Origin: Synechococcus sp. PCC 7335
GTDB taxonomy: Bacteria; Cyanobacteriota; Cyanobacteriia; Phormidesmidales; Phormidesmidaceae
DNA: 64,000 bases
Direction: 5' to 3'
NCBI RefSeq assembly: GCF_000155595.1
Contig: NZ_DS989906.1
Coordinates: forward strand, 152,846 to 216,845
Each line of letters starts with the position of its first letter. Within the stretch, counting starts at the first letter, position 1. Of this stretch, positions 16,468-25,387 are shown piece after piece. The notes under the pieces are model-generated. The model did not search any database and was not told where the DNA came from. It worked only from the letters and a program-made list of their open reading frames with translations. The position numbers and the translations under genes are program-made.

Positions 16468-19400
16468 TACGCTTTCAGTACCCCATTTATGTCATTGCCA
16501 GGATCAGTCGTACTACTGCCTGTTGCCGTAGCTTGAGCCGCAAACGTATAGCCAGTATTCTGATAGGGGAACGAAGTCAGGACACGAGCGAAGTAAGTCC
16601 CGGCTGAGAGCGCAGTGTTGATGAAGCGGTCATCTATCGAGCCAGAAGAGTTGTTGATAGTGTCGTCTTCAATAATCTCATTCGTTTGGAAGACACCATC
16701 GCCGTTGACATCAGCAACAATCTGTAGCTGTGCAGGTTCTGGGCCAAGACCAGTCAGACCAAGACTGACATCACTACTCTCAGTCAGGGTGAACTGGTAG
16801 AAGTCGTCGCGGTCTGTCGGGTCAACGCTACCGCCGAAGGTTTGCAGCGCACTCAAAGTACCGATGTCTAAGGCCGTGTCGTAGGTGTTGCCAGGGTCAC
16901 TAATATCACCGCGAGCAGTTGCCTGGGCACTGAGCGTGTAGCCAGTATTCTGATAGGGGAACGAAGTTAGGACACGAGCGAAGTAAGTCCCGGCTGAGAG
17001 CGCAGTGTTGATGAAGCGGTCATCTATCGAGCCAGAAGAGTTGTTGATAGTGTCGTCTTCAATAATCTCATTCGTTTGGAAGACACCATCGCCGTTGACA
17101 TCAGCAACAATCTGTAGCTGTGCAGGTTCTGGGCCAAGACCAGTCAGACCAAGACTGACATCACTACTCTCAGTCAGGGTGAACTGGTAGAAGTCGTCGC
17201 GGTCTGTCGGGTCAACGCTACCGCCGAAGGTTTGCAGCGCACTCAAAGTACCGATGTCTAAGGCCGTGTCGTAGGTGTTGCCAGGGTCACTAATATCACC
17301 GCGAGCAGTTGCCTGGGCACTGAGCGTGTAGCCAGTATTCTGATAGGGGAACGAAGTCAGGACACGAGCGAAGTAAGTCCCGGCTGAGAGCGCAGTGTTG
17401 ATGAAACGGTCATCTATCGAGCCAGAAGAGTTGTTGATAGTGTCGTCTTCAATAATCTCATTCGTTTGGAAGACACCATCGCCGTTGACATCAGCAACAA
17501 TCTGTAGCTGTGCAGGTTCTGGGCCAAGACCAGTCAGACCAAGACTGACATCACTACTCTCAGTCAGGGTGAACTGGTAGAAGTCGTCGCGGTCTGTCGG
17601 GTCAACGCTACCGCCGAAGGTTTGCAGCGCACTCAAAGTACCGATGTCTAAGGCCGTGTCGTAGGTGTTGCCAGGGTCACTAATATCACCGCGAGCAGTT
17701 GCCTGGGCACTGAGCGTGTAGCCAGTATTCTGATAGGGGAACGAAGTTAGGACACGAGCGAAGTAAGTCCCGGCTGAGAGCGCAGTGTTGATGAAGCGGT
17801 CATCTATCGAGCCAGAAGAGTTGTTGATAGTGTCGTCTTCAATAATCTCATTCGTTTGGAAGACACCATCGCCGTTGACATCAGCAACAATCTGTAGCTG
17901 TGCAGGTTCTGGGCCAAGACCAGTCAGACCAAGACTGACATCACTACTCTCAGCCAAGGTAAACTGATAGAAGTCTATCGGGTCGGCTTCGCTAACAAAA
18001 TCTTCTAGTATTTGTGTTTTGCCGAGGAAACCGATGTTAAGGGCATCATCGAGTGTTTCTCCTGGATCTATAGTGGCGGAAAAGGATAGTTCAACTGCTT
18101 CCGTCAGTGTATTACCTGCGTTATCCGCAATCATTTCAGGAGCTATTGAAAGCTGGTAAGTTCCTTCTTCCAATACTTCCTTTGGAAACAATAAGAGACG
18201 TTTAGCAGAAGTCGCGTCAAATGATTGAACATCCACTGCTGCATCGTCTCCACCACCAATCAATCCATCCGTGCCTAAGTTCGTCAATGTAAAACCTGAT
18301 AGATTCAGGAGAGATGTATTAATTTCTTCATCAAAGCGTAGCTTAATGCGTGAGACGTTGACTCCTGCGCCGCCGTCAACAGGATTAGTACTTACGATGC
18401 TTGGAGTAAAAGTATCTTCAACGAGATTGAAGATAAGCTCGTTAGACAAAGTACTATTTCCGCCAGTGTCTGTTGCGCGGACCTGGATAGAAACAGTATT
18501 GCGATTTGCTGTGATGTTTGGTGCAATTGCGGACAGCGCATCGAATGGGAAAGATACGTCATTTCTTACTACTTCTCCATTCAGCAGCAGCTCTACATTA
18601 CGAACTTGAACATCGTCTACTACATCTGCTGTGATCGTAATCCTAGAACCTTCCAAAATTTGCGCTCCAGAAGTGCTGTTGTCTAGATCAGGAGTGGTAG
18701 AGCTAATGCTGATAGTTGGGGTTTGACCTTGGTTATCAAAGGGCCTGTAGTTAATCACTTGTAGACCTGCTGAACCATCAGCGACATAAGCAATACCTGA
18801 GGCAATAGCCACATCGTATGTAAAGCCAGGAGTATCGAATGGTGTCAAGAATGCGTCGGTGTTTTGCAGATTAGCTGTGCTGTAGACGTTAACTCCTTGC
18901 CCTTCCGCTGCAATCAGCCCAAGCCCAGAGCCATTTAGCGTAATTCCGCGAGCTGTAAAGAAATTATCAGCATCACTAATCAATTGTGGATCACTAGGAT
19001 CAGATACATCAAACGTTCTCAATCCACTTCCTGCTAGATACACGACGTCGTTCGCAGCAAAAACATCTACAGTCGAAGATGCAATTGAAGAATTAACTTG
19101 ACCAAGCACAGTGGCGGCTTCTGGGTCTGAGATGTCAATAACGGAGAGAATGTCTGACCCGCTGACGTAAGAGTATAGAGTATCTCCTTCTCGTGCTAAT
19201 CCTGTCACTACACCAGAACCTGGAAGCGTCAGCGACTGAAGATTTTCTCCAGTCAGCAAATCAACAGCATAAAGCGTGTTGCGAGACGAAACGTAGGCGA
19301 TTCCGTTGTTTACTTCGACTTGTTCAGCTGAAATATTAATTGTTTCTCTCAACCTTGGCAGCATTGGATCAGATACATCGACAAGATGCAGCCCACCAGC

Positions 19401-22400
19401 CTTGCTCGCTACCGCCGCAAGTGGTAGATCAGAAGAAATGTCTATATCTGAACTATCTCCAGGCAAGTCAATTTGGCCAAGTAAAATCGGACTGTCAAAT
19501 TGAGAGGCATCCACAATAGCTAATCCATAAGAACCCGTGGCAATATAAGCAGTCTGCTCTTCTGAATTTAGTGTAGAGCCTTCGATAGTAATTTCTTGAC
19601 TTTCACCTTGAAGGGGTAAATTAGATATTATGCCAGTAGGGAAGCCTCTTTCTCCTAAAGGATCCAGTCCCTGTTTGATTTCAGCTAAATCATTAATTCC
19701 ATCTCCATCAGTGTCTGGATTATCTGGGGATGTCCCTATTGCTTGCTCTCCAGAATCAGACAAACCGTCACCATCATTATCAGTATTGTCCTGTTTGAAA
19801 ATATACCGAATGGCGTTTGATTCTATCCCAGAAGAACTCGTACTAAAGTAATCTTGCCAGCTCAGATTAGTTTGCGGGTCATAGTAGAAAACCTCAAAAA
19901 CGGAATCTTCTGAGAACGCCGAATTCCACGAACCATTTTGGTCTAATCTTCCTCGTGAGATCACGTCACCAGCGAGAGTCTGAACCGAGTAGAAGCCGTC
20001 TGAAACGGGTGCTGACGCTGACTCAAACAATGACTTTAGTCTTTTGCCAAATTCTTCTACTTTAGCTCTGTCCTGCTCGACAATATCTCTTATACTTGCT
20101 TGCCCGAAACTTTCAAGATACTCTAGAGATTTTTGAGCTTTCTGAAGAGAGGGTATAAGAGCAGAGATTTGATTAGAAGATAAAGCAGTTGTAATTTGTT
20201 GAGCTCTCTGTGCTTCTTCGGGACTTTTGTCAAGTCCTCCTTCTTCATTAAACAAAGATTTCGTCTCTTCAGCTACAAGTGCCCCAAGCTCAAACATAAA
20301 ATCAATGACATTCTCCCCAGCTTCAACGACTCCATCTACTATACGACTCCCAACATCTTCTAGTGTGTCACCCCATTCCTTTAATGCTTCACCTACAGTA
20401 ATTGCGACTTCTGACAACTCTTGTCCTACGCAATCTGCAAGGTCCATAAGAAATTCTGGACTAGCAGTCAATCGATTCAACTCATCCCTCCACGAATAGC
20501 TATCCCAAGCAACTGCGGCAGCGGCAACATCTGCGGCGTTAGTCGCTACCCATCCAACACCAGGTATCCATCCAACCTCAAGATTTACATAGACTGCTGC
20601 TAACTGGGCTAAAGTCGCATCTTGTAGTTGTTCCTCTCTAAGTAGGTCGGCGGCGAGACCTGTTAGTAGCGAAATAGTATTAAGGCTTTGATCAGTAATT
20701 GATCCTACTAAACTTCCAAGGGCTGTTCCTGGTGGGCCTGCGATAGAGCCGCCAGTAGCTCCTACAGTTTCCCAAGGAACAAGATCAATCATTCCAGTCG
20801 CAAACGAGATCGTCGATAGAATTGCTGTCCCTGCTTCATTTATTGAGTTGATCGTCCTACCACCAAGCCCTTCGCAGTCGTTTCTTCTAGCCATTTCACC
20901 GTGCTGTGCGGAGGAGTCTACGAAATGCCAACCTGGTGCCCTAATTCCAACTCCTTCATCTGAAACAATAGACAGACCGTCTTCAGTCACTGTCCCAGTC
21001 CCAATAATTTCCCAATCACCAGCATCGTGATTAAATGTCCACAGTAGACCTTTTTCTCCAGGTGATAGGCCATCTAGGTTAGGAAACTGGATGGGAGCAG
21101 GCACATCGAAATTCGTTGCGCCTCCATTTTCCTCACGATTAAACCCATTTTCTCCACCAGCTTGTATCGAAATCACTAGCTGTGGATCTACGTTCGGTGG
21201 CAATGGAGCAGGTAGGCGGTTAGGGTTAACAGGTACTATCATTGCCTGCGTCGCCTCATTACCCTGATCATCCTGAGCAGAGCCTGCCACAAACGTTACT
21301 TGAGTTCTCTGCCATACATCTGGGTCAACATCAGGGAACTCCTGTTCTAGAAATGCTTGTGCGTTAGGTCCAAATCCAACATTTACATCTTCAGCACTAG
21401 ATAGCGCTGTAATATCTTCTCTCGACATCGTTGGGAGATAAACGCTAAAAGTCTCACCATCCATTGATAGTTCCGTAGCTTCTCCAGGCAGGCTGTGGAA
21501 GGCTTTGCCCAAGCTTGCATAGCGAACCCCTTCAGGCACATCCTCGACCTTAGAACCATCAATGTATACGTAAAAATCTGGTGCAGGAACATCTTCTAAA
21601 ATGAAGTACCCGCTTTCATCCGTCACCGCCACCACTTCTGGCAGCGCGTCAAGCCGAATCTCTACCCCTTCTAACGGAATATCCGAACCGTCTGGATTCT
21701 TGTTATAAGAATCAAACACATATCCAAAAACGTCAGTATCTGGAATTCGGGTGATTGGTAACGTTCTAAAATCAGCCGTTAGCACCCCGCCTGGAACACC
21801 GTTATTGTCCGCATCTATCGCGACACCATCCCGACCGATAATTTGACTTCCATCTACCCGAATCCGCACTTCAGTGCTGGGATTCCACGGCTCGTCGGGG
21901 AAGAAAGTAGCAAATTTCTCGGTAGAGCTAACCACCAATCGGCCCGAAACCTCTTGACCTAGCGCGATCACTTTTATTGCATCCTTGGTCACTGTTGAAG
22001 GATCAACTGGCTGGTCGAAGCGAATGATCGCTTCACGGGTCAGCGTTACCATCTCCTCTCCATCTGTAGGAGAAATCTCAACTGTATTCAACGACGAGGC
22101 AATATCTAATGACAAGGAGAAAGCATTTCCCGCAGTATCTGTTACCGCTGGAGCAACCGTTATTTCATACCCCTCAGCACCAATCGATTCTTCTAGATTT
22201 ATGCGAATGCTGTTAGTACCAATCGTTTCAACAGAACTGACCGCAATTGTTTGCCCATTTCGAGGTCCCGTCGTTATAGCTACCGTATAGTTTTGAGCAT
22301 TCAGCGATGTATCAATTATTTGCTCTGAGAAAGTGAGTTCTACAAAAGCATCTCCTGGACTAACTGCACTTCCAAAAGAAACAAACGGCCTCACTGTATC

Positions 22401-24680
22401 TAACGTAAATGCTGTTTCCACAACTGCTGATTCATTACCAGAAGCATCCACAGCTTGCAACTTCAGAATCAACGGCCCATCTGAAAGAGGCTGACCATTG
22501 ATCGCTTCTAAGACATCTTCCGTCAGCGTGAAGCTTCCATCTGGCTGGAGCGTATCTGTAATATCAAAAGATGGAGAATCTTCAAAGCCTGCCCTTAGAG
22601 CAATAATTTCATCATCATCAGTCACACTACCCTGGATGACCGGAGCTGCCGTAATGCTATCTGTAGTACTCACACCGGTATCATTGGATAGCGCTGCTAC
22701 AACCACAGGAATAGCCGTGTCACTGACAACGCGGGTGATACTTACAGACGCCGTGGCCAAATTACCTGCCTGATCAGTCGTTGTGACCGTAAAGGAATTC
22801 TCACCCAAGGCCACAGAAACATCCGAGAAAACAAACTGTCCTGTTTCATCAGCAAGCGCTGTAGTATCAGGGCCGCTCAGGGTGACGTTTGTTGCGGGCT
22901 CTGTCTGGCCTATCAAAGTCACCGAGGCACTTGTTGTTTCATCATCCCCTACAGGCTCGCTGTCCGAATCAGGCGACAGGCTGAGAGTCAGTGGCGCTGA
23001 AGCTGTATCTAACGTGAAGCTGATAGAGAATTGACCAACATTCCCGGACGCATCTTCGGCCTCTAAACTTAGGGTGTAAGCTCCATCAACTAACGCTGCA
23101 CCCAAAATATCTTCTAATTGAGCCTGGTCTAGACCAAAACCGTCGTCTGATTCCAGCTGAGGCAAGGTATCTACAAAGCTATCGCTTCCATCAAAGCGAG
23201 CGCCAAACCGGACGATAGCATCTGTATCTCTTACGCTACCTTGCAGTTCTGGCACACGGGTTATACCGTCGCTACTGCCAACACCCGTATCATCTGTCAA
23301 CTCAATAGAAATGACAGGCGCATTCGCATCGGTAGGAATGCGAGAGATCGTCCTAGATATCGTCGCAACGTTTCCAGCGACATCAGTTGCAGCAACTGTA
23401 AAGACATTTTCGCCAAGTACTAGCGCAACATCAGCAAAAGAAAACTGACCGCTGCCATCAGCATTCAATGTCAGCCCAGATTCGACTAACTCTATTTGGG
23501 CATTCGGCTCTGTCTGTCCAGCAAGAGTAACGGCTTCAAACGTTGTTTGCTGGTCGCCAACTACACCAGAATCAAAACCAGTTCCCAATTCAAGGGTCAA
23601 TGAGCTAAAGCTAGTATCTAAAGTAAATGCTAGATCAAACGCACTAGATTCATTGCTTGATGGATCCGTTGCCAGTAGCGTTAGGGATTGTGGTCCATCT
23701 GTGAGGGGCGCACCGTTAATCGCCTCCAGAATCGACCTGTCCAAGACAAAGCGATCGCCTTGGAGTGCAGAACTAACATCAACGAAGTCTTCGATAGCCT
23801 GAGAACTGAATCCAGCAATTAAAGAAGCAACACCGTCACTATTGCTCACAGCACCTTCGATAGTGGGATCAAAGGTTATGCCATCTAGCGCGCTAGTACC
23901 AGTATCGTTCACCAAACTAGCTATAATAGCCAGTGGGGGCTGTACCAGAGGAGTAATAAAATCACTTGATGATAGATTTATCCTCCCCTCCACAATGGCT
24001 AATGTTTCGCTGCCAAATTGGATTAGTGTATCTTTGCCTACTATCTGAAAATCTATATCTTCGAATGTCAGGCCGCCAAGCAGGAGAATGCGATCCCCGC
24101 CGTTTCCGAAATCAGTAATCGTATCTGTTCCATATCCTGGTGCTAGTACAAAGATGTCAGCGCCTGTACCACCCGAATAATCGTCACCCGTTAGGATGTC
24201 GTCTCCTTCACCTCCGAAGAAGACATCATCGCCATGATCCCCCCACAGCGCGTCTTGCCCTTTATTACCGAGCAGCCAGTCATTTCCTGCCTTCCCGCCA
24301 AGGCGATCGTCCCCGTCCCCCCCAAACAGCAGGTCATCGCCACCAATGGTGCCACCAGAGCTCTGAGAATTGGAATCACCGCGGATGACATCTTGACCAA
24401 GATTTCCCATCAAGAGATCATTGCCCAGGAATCCAGCCACAACATCATCCCCGCCCCTGCCTAGAATGGCCAGATCTAGGTTGCTGGTACCCACGAGAGT
24501 TTCATTCTCATCAGAGCCCTCCAGCGATGGATTTTGAACAAGACTCTCTAAGAAAGCAGAACCTATAGCGTTTCCCAGATTGTTATCAAAACTGGTGAGA
24601 AGTGCCTGGTCGGGAAAGATAGTCTGAGGCGCAGTCTGAAAAAGAGCGACTGGGAAAGCGCTAAGTTCTGAAGAAGACAT
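16467..24680 (-). CDS. Giant modular RTX / Ig-like / LVIVD / PPC-repeat surface or secreted protein
   Basis: 2737 aa. The order from the N-terminus is as follows. RTX calcium-binding nonapeptides (residues about 55-165) are followed by a D-I-F-V-L-A...G-L-T-F module like the C-terminus of the 1305-aa protein. Several Ig-like repeats (about 255-870) end each in T-x-x-D-x-A-G-N. A SbsA-type Ig-like domain comes next, then a CNA-B/carboxypeptidase-regulatory-like domain (about 985-1045). A helical region spans 1260-1560. Thrombospondin type 3-like repeats (D-N-D-G-D-G-L-S-D, near 1628) precede LVIVD-type propeller repeats (about 1715-2000). Further Ig-like domains lead to five PPC-like beta domains (2207-2737), four of them nearly identical. 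No signal peptide. Most likely an adhesin or calcium-dependent matrix protein; export is probably type I. Confidence 0.82.
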   Translation of the reverse strand: MSSSELSAFPVALFQTAPQTIFPDQALLTSFDNNLGNAIGSAFLESLVQNPSLEGSDENETLVGTSNLDLAILGRGGDDVVAGFLGNDLLMGNLGQDVIRGDSNSQSSGGTIGGDDLLFGGDGDDRLGGKAGNDWLLGNKGQDALWGDHGDDVFFGGEGDDILTGDDYSGGTGADIFVLAPGYGTDTITDFGNGGDRILLLGGLTFEDIDFQIVGKDTLIQFGSETLAIVEGRINLSSSDFITPLVQPPLAIIASLVNDTGTSALDGITFDPTIEGAVSNSDGVASLIAGFSSQAIEDFVDVSSALQGDRFVLDRSILEAINGAPLTDGPQSLTLLATDPSSNESSAFDLAFTLDTSFSSLTLELGTGFDSGVVGDQQTTFEAVTLAGQTEPNAQIELVESGLTLNADGSGQFSFADVALVLGENVFTVAATDVAGNVATISRTISRIPTDANAPVISIELTDDTGVGSSDGITRVPELQGSVRDTDAIVRFGARFDGSDSFVDTLPQLESDDGFGLDQAQLEDILGAALVDGAYTLSLEAEDASGNVGQFSISFTLDTASAPLTLSLSPDSDSEPVGDDETTSASVTLIGQTEPATNVTLSGPDTTALADETGQFVFSDVSVALGENSFTVTTTDQAGNLATASVSITRVVSDTAIPVVVAALSNDTGVSTTDSITAAPVIQGSVTDDDEIIALRAGFEDSPSFDITDTLQPDGSFTLTEDVLEAINGQPLSDGPLILKLQAVDASGNESAVVETAFTLDTVRPFVSFGSAVSPGDAFVELTFSEQIIDTSLNAQNYTVAITTGPRNGQTIAVSSVETIGTNSIRINLEESIGAEGYEITVAPAVTDTAGNAFSLSLDIASSLNTVEISPTDGEEMVTLTREAIIRFDQPVDPSTVTKDAIKVIALGQEVSGRLVVSSTEKFATFFPDEPWNPSTEVRIRVDGSQIIGRDGVAIDADNNGVPGGVLTADFRTLPITRIPDTDVFGYVFDSYNKNPDGSDIPLEGVEIRLDALPEVVAVTDESGYFILEDVPAPDFYVYIDGSKVEDVPEGVRYASLGKAFHSLPGEATELSMDGETFSVYLPTMSREDITALSSAEDVNVGFGPNAQAFLEQEFPDVDPDVWQRTQVTFVAGSAQDDQGNEATQAMIVPVNPNRLPAPLPPNVDPQLVISIQAGGENGFNREENGGATNFDVPAPIQFPNLDGLSPGEKGLLWTFNHDAGDWEIIGTGTVTEDGLSIVSDEGVGIRAPGWHFVDSSAQHGEMARRNDCEGLGGRTINSINEAGTAILSTISFATGMIDLVPWETVGATGGSIAGPPGTALGSLVGSITDQSLNTISLLTGLAADLLREEQLQDATLAQLAAVYVNLEVGWIPGVGWVATNAADVAAAAVAWDSYSWRDELNRLTASPEFLMDLADCVGQELSEVAITVGEALKEWGDTLEDVGSRIVDGVVEAGENVIDFMFELGALVAEETKSLFNEEGGLDKSPEEAQRAQQITTALSSNQISALIPSLQKAQKSLEYLESFGQASIRDIVEQDRAKVEEFGKRLKSLFESASAPVSDGFYSVQTLAGDVISRGRLDQNGSWNSAFSEDSVFEVFYYDPQTNLSWQDYFSTSSSGIESNAIRYIFKQDNTDNDGDGLSDSGEQAIGTSPDNPDTDGDGINDLAEIKQGLDPLGERGFPTGIISNLPLQGESQEITIEGSTLNSEEQTAYIATGSYGLAIVDASQFDSPILLGQIDLPGDSSDIDISSDLPLAAVASKAGGLHLVDVSDPMLPRLRETINISAEQVEVNNGIAYVSSRNTLYAVDLLTGENLQSLTLPGSGVVTGLAREGDTLYSYVSGSDILSVIDISDPEAATVLGQVNSSIASSTVDVFAANDVVYLAGSGLRTFDVSDPSDPQLISDADNFFTARGITLNGSGLGLIAAEGQGVNVYSTANLQNTDAFLTPFDTPGFTYDVAIASGIAYVADGSAGLQVINYRPFDNQGQTPTISISSTTPDLDNSTSGAQILEGSRITITADVVDDVQVRNVELLLNGEVVRNDVSFPFDALSAIAPNITANRNTVSIQVRATDTGGNSTLSNELIFNLVEDTFTPSIVSTNPVDGGAGVNVSRIKLRFDEEINTSLLNLSGFTLTNLGTDGLIGGGDDAAVDVQSFDATSAKRLLLFPKEVLEEGTYQLSIAPEMIADNAGNTLTEAVELSFSATIDPGETLDDALNIGFLGKTQILEDFVSEADPIDFYQFTLAESSDVSLGLTGLGPEPAQLQIVADVNGDGVFQTNEIIEDDTINNSSGSIDDRFINTALSAGTYFARVLTSFPYQNTGYTLSAQATARGDISDPGNTYDTALDIGTLSALQTFGGSVDPTDRDDFYQFTLTESSDVSLGLTGLGPEPAQLQIVADVNGDGVFQTNEIIEDDTINNSSGSIDDRFINTALSAGTYFARVLTSFPYQNTGYTLSAQATARGDISDPGNTYDTALDIGTLSALQTFGGSVDPTDRDDFYQFTLTESSDVSLGLTGLGPEPAQLQIVADVNGDGVFQTNEIIEDDTINNSSGSIDDRFINTALSAGTYFARVLTSFPYQNTGYTLSAQATARGDISDPGNTYDTALDIGTLSALQTFGGSVDPTDRDDFYQFTLTESSDVSLGLTGLGPEPAQLQIVADVNGDGVFQTNEIIEDDTINNSSGSIDDRFINTALSAGTYFARVLTSFPYQNTGYTFAAQATATGSSTTDPGNDINGVLKA
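16551..17957 (-). repeat. 390-bp tandem repeat, about 3.6 copies
   Basis: Equivalent positions recur at 16551, 16941, 17331 and 17721, exact period 390 bp (130 codons), each encoding one PPC-like domain. Copies are identical apart from scattered single bases. The base at the GAACGAAGT-C/T-AGG position alternates C, T, C, T, so the array probably grew by duplication of a 780-bp dimer. Copy 3 has one private G-to-A change near 17405. Confidence 0.95.
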
Positions 24681-25387
24681 AGTTCAGGTCAATAGGAGAT
24701 TAAATAGAACAACGCATACGAAACAAGAGGGCCTCAAGACGAAGAATGAGGTCAACTGTTCTGGTCAGATATGGACAGAAGATTACTGAGTATCTAAGTT
24801 GCCTAGTTTCGGCAGGCAACTTAGATACTCTTCTATACTGACTTTGAGAGAGAGATTAGTCCTCAACAACTTAATTGCTTTAAGATTGCTTAAAGTCAAT
24901 TGAGTATTGAGGATAGCGCTAATTAATAAAGACAATTTGATGCACGCGGTGCGATAATATCATCGCCATTCTGTAAAATTACTGTGTAGTAGATACATTT
25001 AGCTAAAGTTAACAGAAAAGACGGATTCAGCTTCTAAATGCATCCAAATTCGCTATTTCTACGAAGCAACGGAAAGGTTTAACAAATCTTTTATTGAGGT
25101 TTTCATAACACCAGTCTTTTACACTTTGTGTTAGAAGCTTTACTAAGGCCAGGCGCCTACAACTTTATAAGAGCTTGACCAAAGTCTCACAAGGTACGCT
25201 TGCTATCTTGTTCTTTCTCACGCTTATTATTACTTCATAAATCACGTAAGCTCTGTGGCTTTTTCCAGCTTCAGCCAAGGAGCAAAAGCAATAAGCTGCT
25301 GAAACCAATGAGCGTAGATACCGAAATTCTGGTGCATCCTTAAATAATTCTGAACTAACAGGTAAGAATCTAGTATTTCTTCAATTA
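24681..25387. other. Divergent promoter region with hairpin
   Basis: This 707-base gap separates two divergent genes, the giant protein (leftward) and the haloperoxidase (rightward). It is AT-rich with a 17-bp hairpin at 24788-24830. No gene was found. Confidence 0.5.
24788..24830. repeat. Inverted repeat, 17-bp perfect stem
   Basis: Arms 24788-24804 and 24814-24830, loop of 9 bases. It sits about 110 bases upstream of the giant protein gene, in its leader, so it may be a regulatory hairpin rather than a terminator. No T-run on either side. Confidence 0.85.

Noticed and set aside
16615..17967. Four plus-strand frames of about 60 codons, one per 390-bp unit
   Set aside because: They are antisense shadows of the PPC-like domains in the giant minus-strand gene; all four are identical because the DNA repeats are.
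24788..24830. Hairpin as terminator of the giant gene
   Set aside because: The giant gene runs leftwards away from it and there is no T-run, so it lies in the promoter region, not at a transcript end.
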